Origin: an uncultured Parabacteroides sp.
GTDB taxonomy: Bacteria > Bacteroidota > Bacteroidia > Bacteroidales > Tannerellaceae
DNA: 35,208 nucleotides
Assembly: GCF_905196875.1 (NCBI RefSeq)
Contig: NZ_CAJJWO010000055.1
Location: 1 to 35,208, forward strand
Direction of reading: 5' to 3'
The notes beneath the pieces were generated by a model, which saw nothing but the letters and a program-made list of their open reading frames with translations, searched no databases and was not told the DNA's origin. The translations under genes and the position numbers were made by a program. This document shows positions 25,315-34,882 of this stretch, piece after piece (within the stretch, counting starts at the first letter, position 1; every line of letters starts with the position of its first letter).

Positions 25315-28300
25315 CTATTCCTCCATGATGATACGGAATCCTACATTAAACGGACGTTGCCACGGATAGTAAGCCTTACGGATGGCTGACGTAGAATATT
25401 TCGGACGTTCGCGCCAGGAGCCTCCACGTACTACCTTCTTTTCATCCGCAATCTTTCCAACCTTTTCGGCCTTCTCTTTTAAAGGATAGGATACATAGTC
25501 CGAACGAGTCCACTCGGCCACATTGCCATTCATGTCATATAGTCCCCAGGGATTCGATTGCATAGAGGCTACGTTTGCCGATATTAGATGATGATCATTC
25601 ACGTTTAATTCTTTCGGCAGGAAGTCCCAGAACTTACGCATCGGATCATTGGGACGCATCGGTCTGGGGTTCACGCCGGTAACGGCCAGGTCGACGGTGG
25701 TACTGTCTGCCAGGTTTTCGTATATACCGAAGTCGGAGGTGCAATCGCCAAACCAGAAAGCATTGTCTGATCCGGCGCGGGCAGCCCATTCCCACTGTGT
25801 TTCGGAAGGAAGGTTAACGGTGCATTGGTTCAGTTCCCCGAGCTTCTTACAGAAAGCGTTCGCATCATCCCAACTGACACGGATAACCGGTTGTTTCGGC
25901 TGGTTGGCTGCATAGCCCGGTGTAGTATGATCTTTCCAGGTCTGGCCGATATAACGGCTGTCGTGTTCGGGGATCAAAGCACCGTATTGTTCGTTGGTGA
26001 TCTCGGTGGTGCTCATCCAGAAACCTTTCTTAACCTGCGCTTTGAAAGACGGTGTGGCAGAAGGATCATTATTGTCGCCCATTGCAAAAGTGCCGGCCGG
26101 TATCCAAACCATATCGAGGGTGATGCCAGGGGCTATAGTCAGTTGCCGGCGATCTTTGTTTGCTTCGGTCTGCTTCTGTGCCGCTTGTTCGCGGTTGAAG
26201 GGGAAACCTTTAACTTTGATAGTCTTAGCCTTTTTCTTACTGTCTTTTTTTTCATCAGAGGAAGAGGTCGCGCCTGTTGTTCCATCTGTTTTATTATCTT
26301 CCTTATTCTTTAGCCAGGCTGCATAATCTTTGATCTCCTGCTGCCAGTCGACACGTACACCGCTATATTTTTCAGCTAACTCCATCCGGCGTTGCAGCTG
26401 GTTTTGAGGGGCTTCCTTCTTCAGATCCAGTTGGGTGAAAGCACTGAAGTAAGGAGCATTCAGGTCAATCCATGTGTATAAAGTCTGCATATCTGTCTCA
26501 GGGACATTAACTCCGTGGTGGCCTGCTTGCAGGATACGGATCAGCTCGCTATTGTTCGCATAATATTCGTATGGCTTGAGGACATACATATCCGCTTCCG
26601 GCCCCTGGCGATAGACGTAAGGATGCAGATTCAGATAGCTCTGGTCGTAATGACGTTCCAGTTTGGTCAGGACACCCCGTTTATACGTAACCATCTGATC
26701 TTTGCGGAAATCAGGCGATGCGATCGTGCCGTTGTGGCAGGATACACAGTTACGGTCGAGTACCGGTTGTACCTCCAGGCGGAAGGTGAATGGGCGGATA
26801 CCTCCTTCGGGTACTTCCAGTTTGCGGGGAGTGATGGTGGAGGCTATTGTACGTTTTGGTATAGCAATCGTATTCTGATCTTCATGGCAACCCGTGCAAG
26901 ACACGATCTCGCCTGGCATACCGGTCAACCAGCTACGCATCCACTGGATAGCCGCGCCATGCTTATCCAATGGTTGGATGGAGATCGGGGTATTAGCCGG
27001 TACTTTAAACATGGCCGAACCATCTTCTTCTACCGGAACAGTTCCGAGGATGCGCTTGATATCCCATCCGCTCTGAATGCCCTGTGCATCATGATTGGAA
27101 GGAGCAAGGATATAAGCATATTCATAGGCAAAGATACGGAGCGCCTTGATCGTCCCACGGGGAACGCCCTGTGTTCCTTCACCCTCATAAATATCTTGTA
27201 TAAATACGGTCGCTTCTTTCTCTCCCGGTTTGATCTTGGACGGGATGACAGGCGGCGTTTCTGTTTTCTTCAGCGGGATAGGGGCGGTGAGGCCTTCACC
27301 CTCCTGTTCGGAAATCAGGGTGAGGTTATCGAATACATCCACCAGGTAAATACCCCAAAGCGCATCCGGCCCCGGCTTACAGGCAACCAGGAAATATTTT
27401 TCATTCAGCGGATAAGGTTTCATAAACTGCGGCCATACCCCGTCCACCAGTTCGTCTTTGATGATCGGGACAATGGGGCGTTTACTGAACGGTAGTTCCT
27501 GTATCATCCCTTTTTCCTCTTTGCGGCTCTTCGCCGGATCGAAAATAACCAACCGACCGGAACGGGCTGTCCCATGATGGCCGGAGATAATTCCGATAAA
27601 ACGGCTGTTATGCTTCGACAGCGGTTTCATATCGAACGTACTGTTCGGGAAATAAGAACCGCTACCATAAAGGGCTTTATTCTCAGTCCCATCCGGATTC
27701 ATATGCATCACGATACGGGAAAAATAATGTGTCAGGTCGGTATATTCCCAACGGGTATACATCAGGCGGCCATTAGGGATCACGATCGGCGACCAGTTAC
27801 CATCCTGATCGAATGTCAGACGATGGATATTCTTCGTCTCCGGATCGTATGAAACAAGATTAGCCACCACATCATCTCCATGCACGCAAGGTACGCCGTT
27901 ATAACCGATATTGCAGGTTGCCACAACTTTCCCATCGGGCAGGTAGTTAGCATCGCAGAATTCCAGATCCGGTTCGTCGACAACAACTTTCTGGTGAAGG
28001 CCGGTTCCGTCGGTGTTTATTTCGTAGATCTGCCAGTGGCGGTTCTCATCGAGGGAGGAGAAAAGCAGGCGGTCGGCGTCCCAATGTAGCTGGATATCCG
28101 AGATGGGGACATCTGCGTTCGGCTTATAGACCGTCCGGCTTTCAATCTCTCCGCGAAGATTAGACAATCTGCTTATCTCCGCATCATATCCATCGCGGCG
28201 GCTCGAAAATAGCGAATTGTAATTAGCAATAGAAGTACCCAGTGAAGGCCCCATCGCTTTGCGTGCCTTATCCCCCAGACGATAACGGGCAACCAATATA

Positions 28301-28653
28301 TTATCTACATCCAGCAACGGATTTGCCAGCATGATATCTCGTTTGAGGGTAAGCAGGTATTGTGCATTGGCTATAGTCTGATCTGATATATCTTTTGATA
28401 GACTTTGGTTAACCTGCGGTAAAAGGGTTTCCAGTTCGGATAGCTTTTCATAGAGAGAAGGTGCTTTGCCGCCTAAGGTAGATCTTATATCGTCCAGGTA
28501 AGCGCGAATAGCTTCGGGGTTCACCCAGTTTATTTGCTCTTGTAGTCTGTCTCTCTGGAGTTGATACAATGAGTCTGTTTCGGTTATCGCTTTGCCGGAA
28601 AATGAAAAAACAAATAGAAAACAAAAAAGATAAACCTTATATTTCATGTCCAT
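25315..28653 (-). CDS. Exported HzsA-like diheme cytochrome fused to an FGE/SUMF1-like domain
   Basis: 1112 aa. Order: signal peptide (about 1-22), a helical region to ~170, a WD40/TolB-like beta-propeller (~180-560; LHWDADRLLFSSLDENRHWQ, RLMYTRWEYTDLTHY), then an HzsA-like region with two c-type heme sites, CTGCH (586-590) and CVSCH (636-640), then a charged Lys/Ser/Thr linker (~780-830), and finally a formylglycine-generating-enzyme (SUMF1/EgtB/PvdO) fold from ~835 (MVWIPAGTFAMGD, MSTTEITNEQYGALI, NPWGLYDMNGNVAEW, VVRGGSWRERPKYS). The two cysteines that follow RGGSW in true FGEs are replaced (RGGSW at 1076-1080 is followed by RERPKYST), so sulfatase activation is unlikely. Periplasmic redox or ligand-binding function is inferred from the hemes. 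HzsA-like naming rests on overall pattern; hydrazine chemistry is not implied. Confidence 0.8.
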   Translation of the reverse strand: MDMKYKVYLFCFLFVFSFSGKAITETDSLYQLQRDRLQEQINWVNPEAIRAYLDDIRSTLGGKAPSLYEKLSELETLLPQVNQSLSKDISDQTIANAQYLLTLKRDIMLANPLLDVDNILVARYRLGDKARKAMGPSLGTSIANYNSLFSSRRDGYDAEISRLSNLRGEIESRTVYKPNADVPISDIQLHWDADRLLFSSLDENRHWQIYEINTDGTGLHQKVVVDEPDLEFCDANYLPDGKVVATCNIGYNGVPCVHGDDVVANLVSYDPETKNIHRLTFDQDGNWSPIVIPNGRLMYTRWEYTDLTHYFSRIVMHMNPDGTENKALYGSGSYFPNSTFDMKPLSKHNSRFIGIISGHHGTARSGRLVIFDPAKSRKEEKGMIQELPFSKRPIVPIIKDELVDGVWPQFMKPYPLNEKYFLVACKPGPDALWGIYLVDVFDNLTLISEQEGEGLTAPIPLKKTETPPVIPSKIKPGEKEATVFIQDIYEGEGTQGVPRGTIKALRIFAYEYAYILAPSNHDAQGIQSGWDIKRILGTVPVEEDGSAMFKVPANTPISIQPLDKHGAAIQWMRSWLTGMPGEIVSCTGCHEDQNTIAIPKRTIASTITPRKLEVPEGGIRPFTFRLEVQPVLDRNCVSCHNGTIASPDFRKDQMVTYKRGVLTKLERHYDQSYLNLHPYVYRQGPEADMYVLKPYEYYANNSELIRILQAGHHGVNVPETDMQTLYTWIDLNAPYFSAFTQLDLKKEAPQNQLQRRMELAEKYSGVRVDWQQEIKDYAAWLKNKEDNKTDGTTGATSSSDEKKDSKKKAKTIKVKGFPFNREQAAQKQTEANKDRRQLTIAPGITLDMVWIPAGTFAMGDNNDPSATPSFKAQVKKGFWMSTTEITNEQYGALIPEHDSRYIGQTWKDHTTPGYAANQPKQPVIRVSWDDANAFCKKLGELNQCTVNLPSETQWEWAARAGSDNAFWFGDCTSDFGIYENLADSTTVDLAVTGVNPRPMRPNDPMRKFWDFLPKELNVNDHHLISANVASMQSNPWGLYDMNGNVAEWTRSDYVSYPLKEKAEKVGKIADEKKVVRGGSWRERPKYSTSAIRKAYYPWQRPFNVGFRIIMEE

Positions 28654-28692
28654 AATACTGATTTAAGTAATTCTATCGATTGTATGTAGATA

Positions 28693-28700
28693 CAAATGTA
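28693..28700 (-). promoter_or_regulatory. -7 box of the HzsA/FGE-like gene
   Basis: TACATTTG (minus strand) matches TAnnTTTG, about 40 nt upstream of the ATG at 28653 (a second in-frame ATG follows two codons later). No clear -33 element. Its place after the susD terminator supports a separate transcription unit. Confidence 0.5.
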
Positions 28701-28779
28701 TTCGTTTATGTATTTGAAGACATTTAAAATTGTATCAAAAGCGATCATTATTATCTCTAATTATAGTTGAATACTATAC

Positions 28780-28818
28780 AAAAGTAAAGGGATCATCCCT
28801 GTATAGAAGATGATCCCT
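28780..28818 (-). terminator. Terminator after the second susC-susD pair
   Basis: A perfect 10-bp stem, AGGGATCATC (28788-28797) with GATGATCCCT (28809-28818), loop 11 nt, followed on the minus strand by TTTACTTTTG (28787-28779). It lies 23 nt past the susD stop and should separate it, at least partly, from the HzsA/FGE-like gene. Confidence 0.7.
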
Positions 28819-28840
28819 ATTTTAATAAGCAGGTATTTGA

Positions 28841-30748
28841 TTACTTATCTTCCCAACCTTTATTTTGTTCCAAGTTAGGATTCATAACTAATTCTTCTTT
28901 TGGAATAGGGAAGTAGTAACGATAATCTTCCCAAGGTAAAGTCCCTTTGATTGTATTTGTATACGGACTCTTCGGATAACATATAACGAAGCCTTCCTCG
29001 TCAGCAAATACAGTTTTGTCTAATTCTACTTTTACAGCAGTTTCCGGTTTTTCCGTGTGCGATCCGTCATACAGGTCTTGTACGGACAGGAAGTTCATGC
29101 CGCGCATAGGAACTGTAAGCAGTTTGCCTGCTTTCCAGCGCATAAGATCTTCGTAACGACGGTTTTCTATAGCTAACTCGATACGACGTTCGCGACGAAT
29201 TTCACGTAATAGCGGAGATACGGTGTAGTCGAGTTTGTTGGCATAGATTTTGTCCAGACGGGGATCGGCAGGTTCGTTACCAACAACTAAACGTGATGAA
29301 GGGTATTTGTCAAAGTCAAATCCGGCACGTTCGCGCAACGCATTGATCGTCTGATCTACATCGGATTGAGACAATGTTCCGTTCAGTTCATATTTAGCTT
29401 CAGCATACATCAGCAACAATTCTGCATAACGGAATTCAATTGCAGCCTGAATACCTTTCGTTGTACGGTCTTCTTCTTCTTTATCACCCATCCAATGTTT
29501 GATTACCCGATAACCGGTAACGGTTGAACCACTGCTTGTATAGTTTAAACCAGGATAAGTGATACCATTCTTTTCTTTATCAACAATACCTCCCTGATAA
29601 ATCGTCACGTGTTCACCCGGACGACATACTGTTTGTGTCAGACGTGGATCACGGTTTTCTAATTCAGTCCATTTGCCGTAGCCAAGGAAGTTCGGGTTCT
29701 TTTCGTAGCTACCTTCATTTCCTCCTATGTAGATCGGGCGGCCGTCGATACAGAGATATTCGTCAATCAAACCGCGCGTTGCCCCCATGGACTGACGGTT
29801 AGAGTTGTTCTGTTGATAGTAACGCTGTGCTGCATGGCCTACCTTATTTTCAAGATAATTTCGTGCAAGGATAACTTCCGGATTGCCGGACAGGTCGGTT
29901 ACTGCAAACATTTTCCAGTAAGTGTCTTTTCCTTCTTTTTGAAGTGAATATTTGCCGATTAAAGCTTCACTGGCCTTTACTGCTTCTTCCAGATATTTAT
30001 TTGCTGTGTTTTGCATACCGAGTTCCGTATGATATTTGCGGAATGTTCCTTCGAACAGGCAAATACGAGCTTTGAGGAAGTTGGCCTGATCCTTATTCAG
30101 GCGGTCTGACTCCTGATTAGCCTTCTCCGGTAACCATTCTATCGCTTTATTGATGCACATTAATATCGAATCCATAACTTCTGCACGTGGTGTACGTGCT
30201 CCGTATAACTCTTCGGATGCTTCTGTCAGGTCGTGTGTCAACCAGGGTACATCACCGAAATAAAGAACTTTCTGATAATATTCCCATGCTTTGAAGAAAT
30301 AGGCCTCACCTCCGTAAGCATTCTTTTTTTCCTGACTGAGGTCTGCTCGTTCATAACGGGCAAGGAAGAAGTTTACTTTGCGTAAATTATCCCAGTTCCA
30401 ACCATTGTCTTTACTGGCACCTGTAGGAACAACCAGTTCGCCGGCCATGCTTCTGAATTCATTACCGGTCTTTACACAGTTGTCGGAATAGACATCGCCA
30501 TACATTAACGGGCTGCCAACAATGTTCAGTACAGGCGTTTTACTATCAGACCAATCGCTTCCGTGTCCGATGATGTAAAGAGGATAAAGACTGTTCAGCA
30601 TCAGTTTCATATCGGTTTCCGTTTTCCAGAAACTCTCGTCTGTGATTTCATCCAGTGGGTAACGTTCCATGAAATCATCGTTACAGCCAGGCAGTAACAT
30701 TGAAGCCAGGCCAAGTGCGAATATATATTTTTTAAAATTGAAATTCAT
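28841..30748 (-). CDS. SusD/RagB-family outer-membrane lipoprotein (locus 2)
   Basis: 635 aa. Lipobox LGLASMLLPGC followed by NDDFMERYPLDEITDESFWKT, the usual SusD N-terminus. The TPR-like body has YFFKAWEYYQKVLYFGDVPW, FLKARICLFEGTFRKYH, and FRYAELLLMYAEAKYELNG; the C-terminal RagB block REIRRERRIELAIENRRYEDLMRWKAGKLL is complete, and the end (YRYYFPIPKEELVMNPNLEQNKGW) is canonical. It captures ligand on the cell surface for the SusC partner encoded 36 nt upstream. The ligand is unknown; the neighbouring regulator would respond to it. A terminator follows at 28780-28818. Confidence 0.95.
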   Translation of the reverse strand: MNFNFKKYIFALGLASMLLPGCNDDFMERYPLDEITDESFWKTETDMKLMLNSLYPLYIIGHGSDWSDSKTPVLNIVGSPLMYGDVYSDNCVKTGNEFRSMAGELVVPTGASKDNGWNWDNLRKVNFFLARYERADLSQEKKNAYGGEAYFFKAWEYYQKVLYFGDVPWLTHDLTEASEELYGARTPRAEVMDSILMCINKAIEWLPEKANQESDRLNKDQANFLKARICLFEGTFRKYHTELGMQNTANKYLEEAVKASEALIGKYSLQKEGKDTYWKMFAVTDLSGNPEVILARNYLENKVGHAAQRYYQQNNSNRQSMGATRGLIDEYLCIDGRPIYIGGNEGSYEKNPNFLGYGKWTELENRDPRLTQTVCRPGEHVTIYQGGIVDKEKNGITYPGLNYTSSGSTVTGYRVIKHWMGDKEEEDRTTKGIQAAIEFRYAELLLMYAEAKYELNGTLSQSDVDQTINALRERAGFDFDKYPSSRLVVGNEPADPRLDKIYANKLDYTVSPLLREIRRERRIELAIENRRYEDLMRWKAGKLLTVPMRGMNFLSVQDLYDGSHTEKPETAVKVELDKTVFADEEGFVICYPKSPYTNTIKGTLPWEDYRYYFPIPKEELVMNPNLEQNKGWEDK

Positions 30749-30784
30749 AATTGATTATTTATATATGTTTGGAAATTATGTCAT

Positions 30785-33700
30785 TTAAAAACCAACTTGC
30801 AGGCCGAATGCTACGGAGCGCATCATCGGATAAGCAGACGAGATCTGATCCGGGTCATACAAATCAGGGACCTGAGTAATCTCAAACAGGTTATAACCTG
30901 ATAAGCTGAAACGTACGGTAGACAATTTTGCTTTACTGGTCCATTCTCTTGGTAGTGTATAACCTATTGCCAGTGTTTTCAGACGAAGGTAGGCAGCATT
31001 AAAAAGGTAACCGCTTTGTTGTGTGTTGGCAATGCGTCCTGCATACATCGGGTACTTGGCATTTGTTCGTTCCGGTGTCCAGGAGTTATTATACATTTCC
31101 CAGTTCCCTGCTGTGCCCGAACCGCCCCAGAATACGTTATCACTGATCCAGACATCTCTCTTTCCGATACCCTGGAAAAAGATGTTTAAGTCAATGTTTT
31201 TCCATGAAATATTACCGGTGATACCATATTGGAAACGAGGGGTAGAGTTACCGATGATCTTGCGGTCACCCGGATTTTCCAGTGTATTATCTCCGTTTGA
31301 AATCTCACCATCACCATTTAAGTCGGCATAACGAACATCTCCCGGATATAAAGTTGAATGGACTTTAGTCTGGCTGGGGCCGATTAATACATATTTACCA
31401 TTTTCATCAATCGTAAAATCGTTTTCCTGCAGGATGCCAATAGTTTCATATCCCCATATTTCACCCATCTTCATTCCGTCATAGAGCGTTGAAAGTAATC
31501 CATTCTGGTTTCCGGAGAACTTGAGAATTTCAGATTGGTAGTCGGATAATACTAAACCTACATCGTAACGGATGCCATTACTTAACTGGTCTTTCCACTT
31601 CAGACTTAACTCCCAGCCATTGGTTTTTAATTCACCAGTGTTACGTTTCGGTACTGTTGCACCTAATACTGCCGGCAATTTGGTTCCGTTCATTAAAATG
31701 TCGGTTGTGCGTCGGGTATACCAGTCGAAAGAAGCGTCCAAGCGGCCATTTAAAGCTGTTACGTCAACTCCGAAGTCCAATGTTTTGGCAGTCTCCCATG
31801 TTAAGTCGCTGGCAATAAGCCCCGTCGGATTCATGCCTTTAAGTTGTTCACCATTCATTACCCATGAAATATAATCGGCTGCACCATAGCTGGCAATATA
31901 AGCATAATTGGCAACCTCTTGATTACCTAGCGAACCCCATGAACCGCGAACTTTCAGGTTATCTAACCAGCTACGAGTGTTTTCCATGAATTTTTCTTCC
32001 GAAAGTCTCCATCCGGCAGAGAAAGAAGGGAAAAATTGAAAACGAGATTCTTTTGCAAAGCGTGAAGTTCCGTCATAGCGTCCGCTGAATTCAAATAAAT
32101 AGCGTCCTGCATAGTCGTAGTTGGCACGGACAAAAGCACCACGAATAGCCCAGTGCTCAAAACCGTCACCAGTGTATTGTGCACCGCTGGTCATCCCTAG
32201 AGTAGGCAAGTCATTCGTAATAACATCTTCAGCCTTTCCCCAGGTGGTGCGATATTGAAACCATTCCTGATTGTAACCTGCCACGGCAGAAACATTATGC
32301 TTGCCGAAGGCTTTATTGAAATTGGCGTAAGCATTGATTGTGTAAAAGTCGGAATGTTTGGTTTCTTCTCTCACGCTTGAAGGAGATGTATGTGTGTTGA
32401 CAGTCCCTTGCCAGGAGTCTACTACATAGTCGCGAACCGGAATAAACTGTTTCTGGAAATACTCTGTCGGACGATAGGACAATTCAGCCTTTACATTTAA
32501 TTCCGGGAGAATGGTAATAGTCGGTGTGATATTGAATACTGTACTGGTATTTTTGGTTTGCTGTGTTGCGCCATAGGCCAGCCATCCCAGAATATTGTCT
32601 GTATATGTGTTAGGTATGGGATCATTCGGACCTGTCATAATCGGCATATTCAGGTTACGTCCCGGTTCATTTTTCATTGCTGCCCATACGGATCCTTTCT
32701 GCGGATTCATATATGGTTCGTTATAGTTGCTGGTATTATATGATATTTTAGAAGCGACATCAAACCACTCTGTGATCTTTGAGTTCAAGCTCATATTGAC
32801 ATTATAACGGTTCTGGATATCGGTATTGATCTTATACATACCTTCCTGGCGCTGATATCCTAAAGATATATAGTAGCGGGTTTTTGCAGAACCACCACTG
32901 ATAGAGAGGTTATGACGTTGAAGCGGTGTCCAGTCTTTTACTCCTACTTCATACGGATTCATATTAGCAACCCATGTCATGTTTGATGTACTGCCTTCAT
33001 TATAGATCCATGCATTTTCCGGTGTCGGATTTTCCATGTATTTTTTCTTTGCTGCCAGCAATGCTTCCATCCATGGTGTAACAGTACCGCCTGTCATCTG
33101 TGTTTGCATATTGGATGCTAACTGGTGTGTATAAGAATCCAGAATATCCGGCGTGCGGGAAGGGGTGTTCCATTGGATATTCATGTTATAAGTAACGGTG
33201 GCTTTTGTATCGTTCTTACCGGATTTTGTAGTGATCAACATCACACCGTAAGTCGCACGTGCACCATAAATAGCAGAAGCGGAGGCATCTTTCAGAACGG
33301 AGATGTTTTCGATATCGCTTGGGTTCATCATGTTCAGATAATCCGTATCGACTTGAATACCATCAACGATAATCAGCGGGCTACCATTTTTTACTTCCCA
33401 TTCATCTGTCTTGTCTTTTTTCAAACCGATGGATGTACCACCACGTACATTGAATGTCGGAGATGCGTTTGGGGATGCATTGGTTGCTGATACATTCAAG
33501 TTCGGAACAACCCCCTGCAATGCCTGACCGACATTGGCAACCGGCTTGTTTTCCAGAACTTCTGATCCGATTGAAGCTACAGCTCCCGTTAAATTCACTT
33601 TTTTTTGTGTACCGAAACCTACAATCACTACTTCATCGAGCGCCTGTGAGTCTTCTTTTAGTACGACATTAATAACGGATTTTCCTTTTACCGGAATAGT

Positions 33701-33943
33701 TTGAGATTGATATCCCATATAAGAGAATACCAGTTCTCCGTTTGCGGGCACACCGGATAGCATGTAATTACCGTCTATATCGGTAATGTTGCCTGTAGGA
33801 GTTCCTTTCACTTGAATAGAAACCCCGATCAGAGCTTCTCCCTTTTCATCTTTAACGTTACCGGACACACTTGTGTCCTGAGCAAATAATTGATGAGCAA
33901 AAAGGAAAAAACCCATCAACATGATTAAAACATTGTTCTTCAT
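30785..33943 (-). CDS. SusC/RagA-family TonB-dependent outer-membrane transporter (locus 2)
   Basis: 1052 aa. Signal peptide (VLIMLMGFFLFAHQLFAQ), CarboxypepD-regulatory-like domain (VSGNVKDEKGEALIGVSIQV, residues ~25-100), plug beginning near LDEVVIVGFGTQKKVNLTGAV, SusC signature SVLKDASASAIYGARATYG, barrel with FEFSGRYDGTSRFAKESRFQFFPSF and the C-terminal VAFGLQVGF. It imports the locus-2 ligand with the SusD protein downstream. The coding sequence is visibly less GC-rich than the locus-1 susC. The 110-nt upstream gap to the regulator gene holds two half-sites 21 bp apart that may bind the AraC-type domain of that regulator. Confidence 0.95.
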   Translation of the reverse strand: MKNNVLIMLMGFFLFAHQLFAQDTSVSGNVKDEKGEALIGVSIQVKGTPTGNITDIDGNYMLSGVPANGELVFSYMGYQSQTIPVKGKSVINVVLKEDSQALDEVVIVGFGTQKKVNLTGAVASIGSEVLENKPVANVGQALQGVVPNLNVSATNASPNASPTFNVRGGTSIGLKKDKTDEWEVKNGSPLIIVDGIQVDTDYLNMMNPSDIENISVLKDASASAIYGARATYGVMLITTKSGKNDTKATVTYNMNIQWNTPSRTPDILDSYTHQLASNMQTQMTGGTVTPWMEALLAAKKKYMENPTPENAWIYNEGSTSNMTWVANMNPYEVGVKDWTPLQRHNLSISGGSAKTRYYISLGYQRQEGMYKINTDIQNRYNVNMSLNSKITEWFDVASKISYNTSNYNEPYMNPQKGSVWAAMKNEPGRNLNMPIMTGPNDPIPNTYTDNILGWLAYGATQQTKNTSTVFNITPTITILPELNVKAELSYRPTEYFQKQFIPVRDYVVDSWQGTVNTHTSPSSVREETKHSDFYTINAYANFNKAFGKHNVSAVAGYNQEWFQYRTTWGKAEDVITNDLPTLGMTSGAQYTGDGFEHWAIRGAFVRANYDYAGRYLFEFSGRYDGTSRFAKESRFQFFPSFSAGWRLSEEKFMENTRSWLDNLKVRGSWGSLGNQEVANYAYIASYGAADYISWVMNGEQLKGMNPTGLIASDLTWETAKTLDFGVDVTALNGRLDASFDWYTRRTTDILMNGTKLPAVLGATVPKRNTGELKTNGWELSLKWKDQLSNGIRYDVGLVLSDYQSEILKFSGNQNGLLSTLYDGMKMGEIWGYETIGILQENDFTIDENGKYVLIGPSQTKVHSTLYPGDVRYADLNGDGEISNGDNTLENPGDRKIIGNSTPRFQYGITGNISWKNIDLNIFFQGIGKRDVWISDNVFWGGSGTAGNWEMYNNSWTPERTNAKYPMYAGRIANTQQSGYLFNAAYLRLKTLAIGYTLPREWTSKAKLSTVRFSLSGYNLFEITQVPDLYDPDQISSAYPMMRSVAFGLQVGF

Positions 33944-34017
33944 ATAGAATAATATTAATAAATGGTTAACTATAATTGATTAACTCGGGACAAAATTGTT
34001 CGTATTATCCTATATGA

Positions 34018-34056
34018 ATGGTTAATTTCATATCAATGATGGTTAGATTTGTGTCA
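34018..34056 (-). promoter_or_regulatory. Candidate operator: two 18-nt half-sites 21 bp apart upstream of susC (locus 2)
   Basis: ATGGTTAATTTCATATCA (34018-34035) and ATGGTTAGATTTGTGTCA (34039-34056) agree at 13 of 18 positions and start exactly 21 bp apart, two helical turns, as expected for an AraC-family dimer. A third ATGGTTAA-type match begins at 33962. A weak -7 candidate, CAATTTTG on the minus strand (33998-33991), lies between the sites and the susC ATG. The distal half-site overlaps the regulator's stop codon. Confidence 0.4.
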
Positions 34057-34881
34057 CCGTTCAGGTTTTCCTATCGAATTAGCTTTTCGATACTCTTTTG
34101 GTGGCATTCCATAGACTTGTTTAAAGCAGGATGCAAAATATCCGCTACTACTGAATGCTACTTTTTCTAAAATTTCACTTACACTTAAATCTGTATCGCG
34201 TAACATCTGCGCAGCAGCTTCCAGACGTAGATTCTTAATCATTTCAGCTGGTGAAAGTGTAGTTAGTGCTTTGGCTTTCCTGTAAAACTTAGCGCGGCTC
34301 ATTCCGATTTCTTTACAGATCATATCAACATCCAGTTCCGGATTAGAAAAATTAGCTTTTATAATGGCAGTGTATTGTTTCAGAAACTCTTCATCCAGTG
34401 AAGACGTTTTGATACCTAATGAGTAGAGATCTATTTTGTTTTCGTATTTCTTACGTATCTGTTTTCTTGAAGTCAGTAAGTTCCGGATACGGGTACGCAA
34501 TAATGAGATATCGAAAGGTTTGATAATATACTCATCAGCCCCGGCATTATATCCTTCAGTTATCTGTGAAGGCATTGTTTTGGCTGTTAATAAGATAATT
34601 GGAATATAGGCACATTTTTGATTTTGTTTAATTTGCCGGCAAAGTTCCAAACCATCCATTTCCGGCATCATTATATCGCTCACTATTAGATCTGGTATTT
34701 TATTTTCTATTTGAATAAGGGCCTCTTTTCCGTTTTCTGCCTTCATTATATTGAATTCGTTTCTGAACTGTTTTTCCAGATAGTCGGCTACATCTTTATT
34801 ATCTTCTACAATGAGTAAGGTTTGGGTAACTGTAGATGTTGTTGTTTTGTCAGCCTCTTCGGAGGATATCAATTCTTGCAC
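34054..34881 (-). CDS. Hybrid two-component regulator, C-terminal part: receiver plus AraC-type DNA-binding domain (frameshifted from the kinase)
   Basis: About 275 aa as a separate reading frame; the first codon shown is GTG (34881), but the frame is open upstream to 34944, so this is probably not a natural start. The receiver has LLIVEDNKDVADYL, phospho-acceptor D69 in IVSDIMMPEMDG, and the lysine in DEYIIKPFDISLLRTRI. A linker leads to a double helix-turn-helix AraC domain (LDVDMICKEIGMSRAKFYRKAKALT and VAFSSSGYFASCFKQVYGMPPKEYRK). In intact hybrid two-component systems these domains follow the histidine-kinase ATPase domain in one chain and activate the neighbouring susCD operon. Here the kinase part is in another frame, so it is either a broken gene or a sequence error. 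The stop lies 110 nt before the susC ATG. Confidence 0.85.
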   Translation of the reverse strand: MQELISSEEADKTTTSTVTQTLLIVEDNKDVADYLEKQFRNEFNIMKAENGKEALIQIENKIPDLIVSDIMMPEMDGLELCRQIKQNQKCAYIPIILLTAKTMPSQITEGYNAGADEYIIKPFDISLLRTRIRNLLTSRKQIRKKYENKIDLYSLGIKTSSLDEEFLKQYTAIIKANFSNPELDVDMICKEIGMSRAKFYRKAKALTTLSPAEMIKNLRLEAAAQMLRDTDLSVSEILEKVAFSSSGYFASCFKQVYGMPPKEYRKANSIGKPER

Positions 34882-34882
34882 T

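Noticed and set aside
25315..26150. FGE-like domain as a sulfatase-activating enzyme
   Set aside because: The cysteines expected after RGGSW are absent and no sulfatase gene is in the window.
26515..27495. 326-codon open frame on the + strand
   Set aside because: It is wholly antisense to the HzsA/FGE-like gene, whose domains and heme motifs are clear; the antisense product has no recognisable features.
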